Source: an uncultured Clostridia bacterium (GTDB lineage: Bacteria > Bacillota > Clostridia > Christensenellales > Aristaeellaceae). Taken from it: a stretch of 12,521 nucleotides of DNA. The DNA is taken from the NCBI GenBank assembly GCA_945877525.1, contig CAMDVP010000067.1:1-12521 (forward strand), in the 5' to 3' direction. The notes beneath the pieces are model-generated. The model did not search any database, was not told the DNA's origin, and saw nothing but the letters and a program-made list of their open reading frames with translations. The translations under genes were made by a program, and so were the position numbers. Shown here piece after piece: positions 1 through 5,534 of this stretch (position 1 is its first letter; each line of letters starts with the position of its first letter).

Positions 1-179
1 GTCTCCCGCAAGGCGCTTGACTATATTACCAAACCAATCCCCGTTTGTCAACCCCTTTCCTGAATCTTTTTTATGTTTTTTCGCCCTTTTTCTCGCTGTC
101 GAACGATTTGATTTATCTTCGATTTCAATGTTCGCCTATTTCTGAATTTTCTATGCATGCAGAACGAATTTCGTTCGCT
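1..179. other. Noncoding region downstream of the amylase gene
   Basis: This AT-richer stretch carries the leftward promoter at 23-51 and its A-tracts, and a small inverted repeat at 162-176 (GAACGA, 3-nt centre, TCGTTC) starting 4 bases beyond the amylase stop codon. The inverted repeat has no T-run on either strand, so it is not a convincing terminator. It could be a protein-binding site. No convincing small gene was seen. Confidence 0.5.
23..51 (-). promoter_or_regulatory. Leftward SigA-type promoter for a gene beyond the left edge
   Basis: Read on the minus strand, a perfect -35 box TTGACA (46-51) is followed by a 17-bp spacer and a -10 box TAATAT (23-28, four of six consensus bases). 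Transcription would start near position 16 and run out of the window. Upstream lie three A-tracts on the minus strand (T-runs at 67-72, 76-81 and 87-91 on the plus strand), spaced about one helical turn apart, as in UP elements or bent promoter DNA. The served gene is not visible. The -35 box and spacing are strong; the -10 is mediocre. Confidence 0.6.
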
Positions 180-1736
180 TCATCCATTGGCTTCACGTTT
201 TCTCCCGGCTTCCCGTCGGAGCCACGCCAGATATCTTCTGCCCAGCTGCGCCTCACGGGCCGCCTGCTGGCGCCGGAATCGAAGGTATTCCCCCGGCGTC
301 ATCCGAGGCACATAGACGCTGACCCCGCCGTCCCTCACCCGGAATACGCCGCATCCCTCCCCGTCAATCACTACGTCTCCCGACCTGCCCATCACGCAGC
401 GGTACACCCGTCCGATATGACCTTTGCCCACGAACATCCGCTTTTCACCACCCTCCGCGTTGGTGCAGAGAAACGCCAGGCCGCTGCCGGGCCTATCCGC
501 CGCGCCCTCGCGGGTGAAGCCGATGATGCTGGGATGGTCGAAGTAATCGTGCTCCTCGCCATAGGCGTGGGTGCGGCGCAGGCGCAGCAGCTGGGGCAGC
601 TGGGGCACCGCGGCAATTTTCCTCGTGGGAATGCCCTGCCAGTCGCCCAGAAACACGCAGGGATAGCCGAAGGCGCGCAGCAGGATCAGTCCGTAGGCCG
701 CCGCCTTGAACCACCCCTCCACCCAGCTTTCCAGCGACTGCCCCGGTTGGGTGTCGTGATTATCCACAAAGGTCACTGCCTGATGCGGCCTACAGCCCAC
801 CAGGGTGCCTTCAAACAGCTTGCTCATGTCATACTGTCCGCCGCTGGAGGATGCCTCCCGCAAATGCTGATGCAGCGGCGCGTCGAACAGGTTCATGCAC
901 CCATCCACCTGGGCCAGATACGCCGTCAGCGGCTCCACCTGTGTGTGCCAGTATTCCCCCACGGCGTACAGCTCGCGCCCCGTGTGACGGCGGACGGCCG
1001 GCAGCCAGTCCCTGTAAAAGGACGCGCTGATATGCTTCACCGCGTCCAGGCGGAAGCCGTCGCAGCCCGTCTCATCGGCATACCAGCAGCCCCAGCGCTG
1101 CAGCTCGGCAGCCACGGCCGGGTTGCACACATCCACATCGTCGCCCATCAGGTAGTCGTAATTTCCCTTTTCCCTGTCCACATCAGGGGCCCACTGCTTG
1201 CCCTTGAAGCGGAACAGGCCGCTTTCCTTTGCGCCCTCGTCCCAGTCCACGCCGGTAAAGCAGGTGTGATCCCAGGTGAAATCGCTGTGCGCGCCCGCGC
1301 GGCCGGGAAAGGTGAAGCGGGTGAACACGGTCACCTGCTTTTCCTTCTGCCCGGGAATGTCCCGATGCTCGGGATCGTCCACCCAGGCAGCGACGGTTTC
1401 GCTGCCGTCAGCGCCCATCTTATGGTTCAGCACCACGTCGGCCAGGGCCTGAATGTCCGCCGCCTGCAGGGCGCGGATCGCAGAGAGATATTCCTCCTTC
1501 GTGCCGTACTTGGTGCGGATGGTATGCTTCTGCGGGAACTCTCCCAGGTCGTACAGGTCGTAAACCCCGTAGCCCACGTCGCTCGCCCCGCCGCAGCCCT
1601 TGTACGCCGGAGGAAGCCACACCGCCGAAAAGCCCTGACGGCTCAGGCGAAACGCCATATTCCGGATGCGGCGCCACCAGTGCCCGTCGTCCGGCAGCTC
1701 CCATTCAAAGCCCTGCAGCATCGTTCCGTTGGTCAT
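180..1736 (-). CDS. amyA: Cytoplasmic alpha-amylase, GH13 (E. coli AmyA type)
   Basis: This enzyme should hydrolyse internal alpha-1,4 bonds of maltodextrins or glycogen-like glucans in the cytoplasm; there is no signal peptide. It resembles E. coli AmyA along almost its full length: the N-terminal MLQGFEWELP, VWLPPAYKG, VGYGVYDLYDLGEF, KYGTKEE and FDAPL blocks all have counterparts. The GH13 motifs are complete: DVVLNH, GFRLDAVKH (nucleophile Asp231), AVGEYW (acid/base Glu261) and FVDNHD (Asp328). At 518 residues it is slightly longer than AmyA (495), because of a C-terminal tail of about 35 residues rich in Arg. The start was set at the second ATG: AAGGAGG (1743-1749) abuts the ATG at 1742 with no spacing but lies 6 bases before the ATG at 1736. 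The gene is monocistronic, with a strong promoter and a LacI/CcpA-type operator just upstream. The family call is firm; the preferred substrate is inferred. Confidence 0.95.
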   Translation of the reverse strand: MTNGTMLQGFEWELPDDGHWWRRIRNMAFRLSRQGFSAVWLPPAYKGCGGASDVGYGVYDLYDLGEFPQKHTIRTKYGTKEEYLSAIRALQAADIQALADVVLNHKMGADGSETVAAWVDDPEHRDIPGQKEKQVTVFTRFTFPGRAGAHSDFTWDHTCFTGVDWDEGAKESGLFRFKGKQWAPDVDREKGNYDYLMGDDVDVCNPAVAAELQRWGCWYADETGCDGFRLDAVKHISASFYRDWLPAVRRHTGRELYAVGEYWHTQVEPLTAYLAQVDGCMNLFDAPLHQHLREASSSGGQYDMSKLFEGTLVGCRPHQAVTFVDNHDTQPGQSLESWVEGWFKAAAYGLILLRAFGYPCVFLGDWQGIPTRKIAAVPQLPQLLRLRRTHAYGEEHDYFDHPSIIGFTREGAADRPGSGLAFLCTNAEGGEKRMFVGKGHIGRVYRCVMGRSGDVVIDGEGCGVFRVRDGGVSVYVPRMTPGEYLRFRRQQAAREAQLGRRYLAWLRREAGRKREANG

Positions 1737-1742
1737 GAGCAT

Positions 1743-1749
1743 CCTCCTT
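1743..1749 (-). promoter_or_regulatory. Amylase ribosome binding site that decides the start codon
   Basis: AAGGAGG read on the minus strand. It touches the first in-frame ATG (1740-1742) with zero spacing and lies 6 bases from the second ATG (1734-1736). This makes the second ATG the likely initiation codon. Confidence 0.8.
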
Positions 1750-1756
1750 GCGCCGC

Positions 1757-1780
1757 GGCATTGGAAACGTTACCAATGCC
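1757..1780. promoter_or_regulatory. 24-bp palindromic LacI/CcpA-type operator of the amylase gene
   Basis: The 24 bp form a palindrome centred on CG with one mismatched base pair; the core at 1761-1776 is TTGGAAACGTTACCAA. Positions 1761-1775 fit the relaxed cre consensus WTGNAANCGNWNNCW. The central CG and dyad symmetry are typical of LacI/GalR-family operators. It lies directly downstream of the amylase -10 box and covers the predicted start of transcription near 1774, a position expected to repress. It may be a CcpA site (carbon catabolite repression) or the site of a dedicated maltose-type repressor; the near-perfect long symmetry slightly favours a dedicated repressor. No regulator gene is in the window. 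Confidence 0.8.
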
Positions 1781-1809
1781 ATTATACCCCACAGCGTAGG
1801 ATATGTCAA
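1781..1809 (-). promoter_or_regulatory. Amylase promoter with perfect SigA consensus
   Basis: On the minus strand TTGACA (1804-1809), a 17-bp spacer and TATAAT (1781-1786) match the housekeeping consensus at all twelve positions. Such an unusually strong promoter fits tight control by the adjoining operator at 1757-1780. Confidence 0.9.
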
Positions 1810-1831
1810 AGCATCAGGGTCTATCCGGCAG

Positions 1832-1860
1832 TTGCATTCCCGGGCTATTTCTTCTATAAT
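1832..1860 (+). promoter_or_regulatory. Promoter of the methyltransferase-esterase unit
   Basis: TTGCAT (1832-1837), a 17-bp spacer and a perfect TATAAT (1855-1860) lie on the plus strand, divergent from and not overlapping the amylase promoter. The -35 matches only three of six consensus bases. Transcription would start near 1867 and leave a leader of about 157 nt before the methyltransferase. Confidence 0.6.
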
Positions 1861-1887
1861 ATATGGAAGAAAGGCGGTGAAGCCGTC

Positions 1888-1932
1888 ATGGCGTTCATGC
1901 GAATTAACTCCCCGGCGCAGCGGAAGGGCTGA
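1888..1932 (+). CDS. Possible 14-residue leader peptide upstream of the methyltransferase
   Basis: The predicted leader RNA holds an ATG-to-TGA frame encoding MAFMRINSPAQRKG, preceded at a workable distance by AAGGCGG (1871-1877). Its second half contains one arm (1909-1915, TCCCCGG) of a 7-bp stem whose other arm is at 1946-1952 (CCGGGGA). Ribosome movement over this frame could therefore affect RNA folding before the methyltransferase start. This is speculative: frames this short occur by chance and the peptide is not recognised. Confidence 0.2.
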   Translation: MAFMRINSPAQRKG

Positions 1933-2023
1933 TGACAGCGATGCACCGGGGACCCCGCTCTGCAATCAGCCGGCTGCGCCTGTAAGCGGACAAATCATCT
2001 GTTGCAGGAAGGAGCCGAACAAA

Positions 2024-2794
2024 ATGGACAAAACAATCTTATGGAACCAGTGGCTGGAGGAGGAGCGCATCGCGCACATCCACGGCTGGGACTTTTCGCA
2101 TCTGGACGGCCGATATGAGGAGGAGGGCGACCTGCCCTGGGACTACCGGGACACGGTGATGCGCTACCTCCGCCCGGACAGCCGCCTATTGGATCTGGAC
2201 ACCGGCGGGGGCGAGTTTCTCCTGTCCCTTGGACATTCCCACGCCCTCACCGCCGCCACCGAGGTCTATCCGCCCAATGTGGCGCTGTGCCGGGAAACCC
2301 TCTCTCCCCTGGGCATTGACTTTCGCGAGGCCAATGCGGCGGGGCCCCTGCCCTTTGAGGACGGAAGCTTTGACCTGGTGATCAACCGCCACGGGGATTA
2401 TTCTCCCGCGGAAATCGCCCGGGTGCTGAAGGCAGGCGGCGTGTTCGTCACCCAGCAGGTAGGCGCCGAAAACGACCGGGAGCTGGTGGAACAGCTTCTG
2501 CCCCATCCACCCGCGCCGCCCTTTCCCAGGCAGTATCTTTCCATCGCCAGGGCGGACTGCGAGGCGGCCGGCCTGACCGTGCTAGAGGGGCGGGAAGCCT
2601 TCTGCCCCATCCGCTTTTACGATGTGGGGGCGCTTGTCTGGTTTGCCCATATCATCGAATGGGAATTTCCCGGCTTCACCGTGGAAAGCAGCCGGAAGCA
2701 GCTGTATCGCCTTCAGGAGCAGCTTGAGGAGCGCGGCATGGTAGAGGGCCGCATCCACCGCTTCCTGCTGGCGGCACGCAAGGAAAGGAGCTGA
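2024..2794 (+). CDS. Class I SAM-dependent methyltransferase (uncharacterised Firmicutes family)
   Basis: This cytoplasmic 256-residue protein should transfer a methyl group from S-adenosylmethionine; the acceptor is unknown. Motif I, LLDLDTGGGEFL (residues 55-66), is the glycine-rich SAM loop. It is followed by an acidic residue in ATEVYPPN (Glu80), the PFEDGSFDLVINRH motif (110-123) and VLKAGGVFVTQQVG (134-147). The C-terminal RFYDVGALVWF plus EWEFPGFTVE pattern recalls a common but uncharacterised Firmicutes family also carrying GGGEFL and QQVGG. The frame is open back to 1748, but the start at 2024 is preferred because GGAAGGAG (2007-2014) lies 9 bases upstream and homologous sequence begins there. 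The esterase follows 4 bases after its stop, so the two are co-transcribed. A small-molecule or antibiotic target is possible but not shown. Confidence 0.85.
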   Translation: MDKTILWNQWLEEERIAHIHGWDFSHLDGRYEEEGDLPWDYRDTVMRYLRPDSRLLDLDTGGGEFLLSLGHSHALTAATEVYPPNVALCRETLSPLGIDFREANAAGPLPFEDGSFDLVINRHGDYSPAEIARVLKAGGVFVTQQVGAENDRELVEQLLPHPPAPPFPRQYLSIARADCEAAGLTVLEGREAFCPIRFYDVGALVWFAHIIEWEFPGFTVESSRKQLYRLQEQLEERGMVEGRIHRFLLAARKERS

Positions 2795-2798
2795 ACAT

Positions 2799-3587
2799 AT
2801 GCCGCAGCATATGATCCAGGTGCCCTGTGTGGAGCAGGAGTGGCTCTATGTGCCCGATGTGCCCTACGAAACCGTGAATGGCGTGACCCGTTGCCTGCAG
2901 CTTATCATCCCCTACCGGCGCGCCTGGCCCAAGGGGCTGCGCGCGCCCGTGGTGGCGCTGGTACCCGGCTCCGCCTGGTACAGGCAGGAAATGTACAACG
3001 GCCTGCTGAACTGGAGCGGCCTGGCCCGGCGGGGCTTTGCCGTGGCAGCCATCCAGTACCGGGATTCCTCCATGGCCAAGTTTCCCGCACAAATTGACGA
3101 TGCGAAGGCCGCGCTGCGCTTTCTTCCCTCCCTGGCGGAGCAGTATCACCTGGACATGAGCAACGTGTTTCTCATGGGGGATTCCTCCGGCGCGCACACC
3201 GCGCTGATGACCGCCCTGACCGCCGGGGAGGGCGACCTTTCCCTGCGCGGCGTGGTCAGCTACTACGCCCCCACCAACCTGACCCGCATGCAGGAGGAGG
3301 GTCCCATCCGCGACCTGCTGGCCTCTCCCCGCGACGCGCAGGAAGCCTCCTGCGGCGCCCATGTGTCTCCCGGCAAGGACATCCCGCCGGTGCTGATGCT
3401 CCATGGGGACGCGGACATGGATGTGGATGTATCCAATTCCCGTGAGCTGTACCGCATCCTGTCCGAAAACGGCAAAGAGGCGGACTATTACGAGGTCGCC
3501 GGCGAGCGGCACGGCGGCGGCACCTGGTGGAGCGACCCCATTCTGGATATCGTGGAGGCATTTCTGCGCAGACATCTGGCGCCGTAA
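2799..3587 (+). CDS. Alpha/beta-hydrolase fold esterase (BD-FAE/carboxylesterase-like)
   Basis: This 262-residue protein without a signal peptide probably hydrolyses small ester substrates in the cytoplasm. The oxyanion-hole region VPGSAWY (55-61) replaces the more usual HGGG. The nucleophile elbow is GDSSGAH (127-133, Ser129). The acid is probably Asp206 in HGDADMDVDVSNS, aligned with the HGxxDxxVP pattern of the family, and the base is His238 in GERHGGG. The length is normal for the family. Its ribosome binding site AAGGAG (2785-2790) lies inside the end of the methyltransferase gene, 8 bases before the ATG, which indicates a two-gene operon. It could deacetylate or deacylate carbohydrates, as related enzymes do, but the methyltransferase neighbour gives no clear pathway. 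The next gene converges with only 3 bp between stop codons. Confidence 0.85.
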   Translation: MPQHMIQVPCVEQEWLYVPDVPYETVNGVTRCLQLIIPYRRAWPKGLRAPVVALVPGSAWYRQEMYNGLLNWSGLARRGFAVAAIQYRDSSMAKFPAQIDDAKAALRFLPSLAEQYHLDMSNVFLMGDSSGAHTALMTALTAGEGDLSLRGVVSYYAPTNLTRMQEEGPIRDLLASPRDAQEASCGAHVSPGKDIPPVLMLHGDADMDVDVSNSRELYRILSENGKEADYYEVAGERHGGGTWWSDPILDIVEAFLRRHLAP

Positions 3588-3590
3588 ACC

Positions 3591-4268
3591 TTACAGCCCG
3601 GTCAGCCGCTCCTCGAAGCCGTCCGCTTCCCGCTGCAGCTGCTCAAGGAAGCCCTTCACATGCCAGCCGTCCGTGGCAGCATGGTGGCAGGTGATGGACA
3701 GGGGCAGTATGGTTCGTCCGTCCCACTCTTCAAAGCGCCCCGCCTCCACCGAGGGAAAGTAGTAGGCCTTGCTATCATAGCTGTGCACCGCAAAGTGCCG
3801 GAAGCTCACCCAGGGCATGCAGCTGACCGTATAGGCATTTTCCGGGGGCAGCGCGTCCCGCCGGGCCAGAAAGCCATGGTTTTCCCCATAACGTTCCTGA
3901 TCCCGGACCCACCCCCGGTAGAACGCCGCAAAATTCTCGTCAAACTCCGTCCACTGCATGGAAAAGGTCTTGTCGTCCCGGTGAAATACGGCGTACAGCG
4001 GGGTCAGCGTGTCATACACGCCCAGCACCCCTTCCTTTTCCGCCAGGCGGAAGGCCTCCTGGGCATTCAGCGAATGGGTTACCAGCCACAGATAGGCGGG
4101 GTAGAATTTCAGCTCCCGCCTCTTCAGCGCGGCACGAAGGCGGGTCACATCCACCTCCACAGTGAGGGAATAGCCCGTGGGCGCCATATGGGCAAAGTAG
4201 TGAAAATGCTCTCGTCTGGGCCAGGTGTTCATGTCAATGGGCGTAAAGCGCGCCATGGTCATCGCCAT
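3591..4268 (-). CDS. Chloramphenicol acetyltransferase family protein (type A CAT fold)
   Basis: Type A chloramphenicol acetyltransferases form trimers that move acetyl from acetyl-CoA to the antibiotic's 3-hydroxyl. This 225-residue protein has nearly the same length as CAT I (219) and aligns throughout: PRREHF near the start, KFYPAYLWLV, YAVFH, CYGEN-like RYGEN, the PWVSF block and the active-site block. The catalytic motif HHAATDGWH contains His196 and Asp200; Arg18 or Arg19 is positioned for the known Arg-Asp salt bridge, and Ser149 matches the conserved oxyanion-stabilising serine. Three in-frame ATGs (4268, 4262, 4256) follow AAGGGAAAGG. The first gives the same N-terminal length as CAT I, the second has 6-base spacing; the choice is open. 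Many chromosomal homologues act on other acceptors, so resistance cannot be assumed. No clear promoter was found. Confidence 0.85.
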   Translation of the reverse strand: MAMTMARFTPIDMNTWPRREHFHYFAHMAPTGYSLTVEVDVTRLRAALKRRELKFYPAYLWLVTHSLNAQEAFRLAEKEGVLGVYDTLTPLYAVFHRDDKTFSMQWTEFDENFAAFYRGWVRDQERYGENHGFLARRDALPPENAYTVSCMPWVSFRHFAVHSYDSKAYYFPSVEAGRFEEWDGRTILPLSITCHHAATDGWHVKGFLEQLQREADGFEERLTGL

Positions 4269-4277
4269 CCTTTCCCT

Positions 4278-4331
4278 TCAAGCATACGGCGGATTTGCTT
4301 CCCTGCGCACCCGACGCTGCGTCGGGTACAT
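4278..4331 (-). CDS. Possible 17-residue leader ORF upstream of the CAT-family gene
   Basis: On the minus strand an ATG (4329-4331) opens a frame encoding MYPTQRRVRREANPPYA that ends in TGA (4278-4280), just before the AAGGGAAAGG ribosome binding site of the CAT-family gene. Its early codons form a perfect 8-bp hairpin with a 3-nt loop (4309-4327). Inducible cat genes are often controlled by translated leaders, which makes the arrangement noteworthy. However, the hairpin does not enclose the downstream ribosome binding site and the ORF lacks a good one of its own, so the classical mechanism is not supported. Confidence 0.25.
   Translation of the reverse strand: MYPTQRRVRREANPPYA
4309..4327. 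repeat. Perfect 8-bp inverted repeat before the CAT-family gene
   Basis: ACCCGACG (4309-4316), the 3-nt loop CTG and CGTCGGGT (4320-4327) form a perfect stem on either strand. No T-run follows on the minus strand, so it is not a simple terminator. It lies inside the possible leader ORF and 40 bases before the CAT-family start codons. Confidence 0.6.
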
Positions 4332-4334
4332 ACC

Positions 4335-4366
4335 AAAAGCCCCGGCTGATTTTTTCAGTCGGGGCT
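4335..4366 (-). terminator. Terminator downstream of the Tat/FMN protein gene
   Basis: A 12-bp stem has arms at 4338-4349 and 4355-4366, a 5-nt loop and one mismatched position (G-T on the plus strand, C-A on the minus strand). On the minus strand it is followed by a short TTT run (4335-4337). It would end transcripts of the gene at 4457-5380 before the CAT-family gene. The short T-run suggests incomplete termination, which could let some transcripts read into the CAT-family gene. Confidence 0.6.
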
Positions 4367-4409
4367 CCTTCATATCAAAGAGACCGCAGTCACTTCCCTG
4401 ACATGCTGA

Positions 4410-4435
4410 CAGGGCCGTCCCACGGGACGACCCTG
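4410..4435 (-). repeat. Long hairpin after the Tat/FMN protein stop codon
   Basis: Two 12-nt arms (4410-4421 and 4424-4435) are separated by only 2 nt. On the minus-strand RNA every position pairs, with a single U-G wobble; on the plus strand that position would be a C-A mismatch. This favours function in the minus-strand transcript. It lacks a T-run, so it may stabilise the 3' end or assist the terminator at 4335-4366. Confidence 0.5.
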
Positions 4436-4456
4436 CCGGAAAACCAAATCAAAGCA

Positions 4457-5380
4457 TTACTTGCCAACCTTGGACAGCGCATCCTCCACAGCGGCCATGA
4501 TGCCCTTGCTGCTGAAGGTGGCGTTGGTAGCCACATCCACCTGGGTGGACTGAGCGGCGATAATTGCGTCGGGGATGGTCTGGAAGGCGGGGTCGCTCAC
4601 GCCGGCGGTCTCGCCGTGGGACAGCACTTCAATCTTGGCAATCTTGTCGCCGTCCATGGTCACCTTCACCTTGATGGGGCCGCCGAAGCCGTCAGCCTCG
4701 CCGATGTACTCGTTGGGAGCCAGCTCAGAGGCGGGATCCGCCACGGCGGGAGCTTCCATGTAGCCGAAGTGGATGTTCAGCAGCTCGGCAGTCTTGCGGG
4801 CCACGTCGCCGGTCAGGCCGCCGCAGCGGCGCTTGCGGATGATGTCGCCGCGCTCCACATTGGCCGCCTTCATGAAGGTGGACACGGAATCCACGCAGTT
4901 CACAGAAGGCGCGATGGTCTGCACGGGAGCGGCGGATTCGGGCTGATAGATGGGCAGGGCCGTGGAGGTGTACCAGGCGCACAGCTCCTTGGTGATGGCG
5001 CGAGCGTCGTCAGGCGCGCAGCACAGGCCGATCACGCCGGCAGCGCCGCCCAGGGCGCCGCACAGGGAACCGGCAGTATAGCCTTCCTTGCCATTGGCGA
5101 ACATTTCCGGGGGGATCACGGTGTAGGGGAAGCCCACCCGTTCGCTCAGGGCCACCAGCAGGGCTTTGGCAGCGCCATAGCAGCAGCCGTTCTCGAAATA
5201 GCCCTCATAGCCCAGCTTTTCCACCTCGTCCAGGTCAAGCTCGGCAAAGGGGAAGGGATGGGCGGGGGCGACGGTTTTGTCCTCAGCCAGCACGCTGGTC
5301 AGGGGGGCGCTGCCCATCAGCGCGGATCCAGCCAGCAGCACGGCGGACTTTTTCAGAAAATCACGGCGGGATTGCAGCAT
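4457..5380 (-). CDS. Tat-exported C_GCAxxG_C_C-type redox protein with FMN-binding domain
   Basis: This 307-residue protein appears to be an extracytoplasmic redox protein. The N-terminus SRRDFLKKSAVLLAG (4-18) is a textbook twin-arginine signal with likely cleavage after SVLA (about residue 32). The middle region (about 45-210) holds all eight cysteines (66, 67, 107, 120, 121, 134, 162, 186), including CGALGG (107-112), which fits the CGAxxG signature of the putative redox-active C_GCAxxG_C_C family. There is no CxxCH haem motif. Residues 226-305 form an FMN-binding domain; Thr288 in DVATNATFSS is the probable site of covalent flavin attachment, with Asn in place of the usual Gly. Tat export implies folding, perhaps with a metal centre, before export. 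It has a strong promoter and a good AAGGAGG site 9 bases before the ATG. The upstream CcdA-TlpA pair could reduce its cysteines. Electron donor and acceptor are unknown. Confidence 0.85.
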   Translation of the reverse strand: MLQSRRDFLKKSAVLLAGSALMGSAPLTSVLAEDKTVAPAHPFPFAELDLDEVEKLGYEGYFENGCCYGAAKALLVALSERVGFPYTVIPPEMFANGKEGYTAGSLCGALGGAAGVIGLCCAPDDARAITKELCAWYTSTALPIYQPESAAPVQTIAPSVNCVDSVSTFMKAANVERGDIIRKRRCGGLTGDVARKTAELLNIHFGYMEAPAVADPASELAPNEYIGEADGFGGPIKVKVTMDGDKIAKIEVLSHGETAGVSDPAFQTIPDAIIAAQSTQVDVATNATFSSKGIMAAVEDALSKVGK

Positions 5381-5430
5381 GAAAAAACTCCTCCTTTATT
5401 CTTCTCCATACGTTACGATTTTTGGCGGAT

Positions 5431-5472
5431 GCAGGTGTCCCCTGGCGCGGACTTCACACCGCTCCAACCTGC
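5431..5472 (-). other. Structured 5' leader of the Tat/FMN protein gene
   Basis: The predicted transcript starts near 5470 and has a leader of about 90 nt. Near its 5' end are an outer stem (5467-5472 with 5431-5436) and an inner stem (GCGG at 5447-5450 with CCGC at 5459-5462, extended by two more pairs). It is far too short for an FMN riboswitch. It may only stabilise the RNA. Confidence 0.35.
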
Positions 5473-5476
5473 CTAA

Positions 5477-5505
5477 ACTATACTCCTCCGGAAGAAATTT
5501 GTCAA
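5477..5505 (-). promoter_or_regulatory. Strong promoter of the Tat/FMN protein gene
   Basis: On the minus strand TTGACA (5500-5505), a 17-bp spacer and TATAGT (5477-5482) match the SigA consensus at eleven of twelve positions. The -35 box lies only 29 bp beyond the stop codon of the thioredoxin-like gene, and no terminator separates them, so read-through from the CcdA operon probably adds to expression. Confidence 0.85.
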
Positions 5506-5534
5506 GTTGTGGAAGGCCCATCCCCATGCAAAAC

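Noticed and set aside
162..176. LexA box in the inverted repeat after the amylase gene
   Set aside because: Gram-positive LexA sites have GAAC and GTTC separated by 4 bases; here they are 7 bases apart.
45..1799. 584-codon open frame on the plus strand opposite the amylase gene
   Set aside because: It mirrors the amylase reading frame. Its product is rich in His, Ala, Val and Gln, typical of antisense frames in GC-rich genes, and it matches no recognised family.
2676..3575. 299-codon minus-strand frame opposite the esterase gene
   Set aside because: It is antisense to a gene with a clear catalytic triad and has the composition of a shadow frame.
4278..4331. Classical cat-type translation attenuator
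   Set aside because: The hairpin does not sequester the CAT-family ribosome binding site, and the leader frame lacks a convincing ribosome binding site and promoter. It is kept only as a speculative finding.
5431..5472. Possible FMN riboswitch before the FMN-binding protein gene
   Set aside because: The leader is only about 90 nt and shows one two-part stem, not the multi-helix junction of the FMN aptamer.
4295..5476. 393-codon plus-strand frame opposite the Tat/FMN protein gene
   Set aside because: The minus-strand gene has a signal sequence, domain motifs, a ribosome binding site and a promoter. This frame has none and crosses a terminator hairpin.
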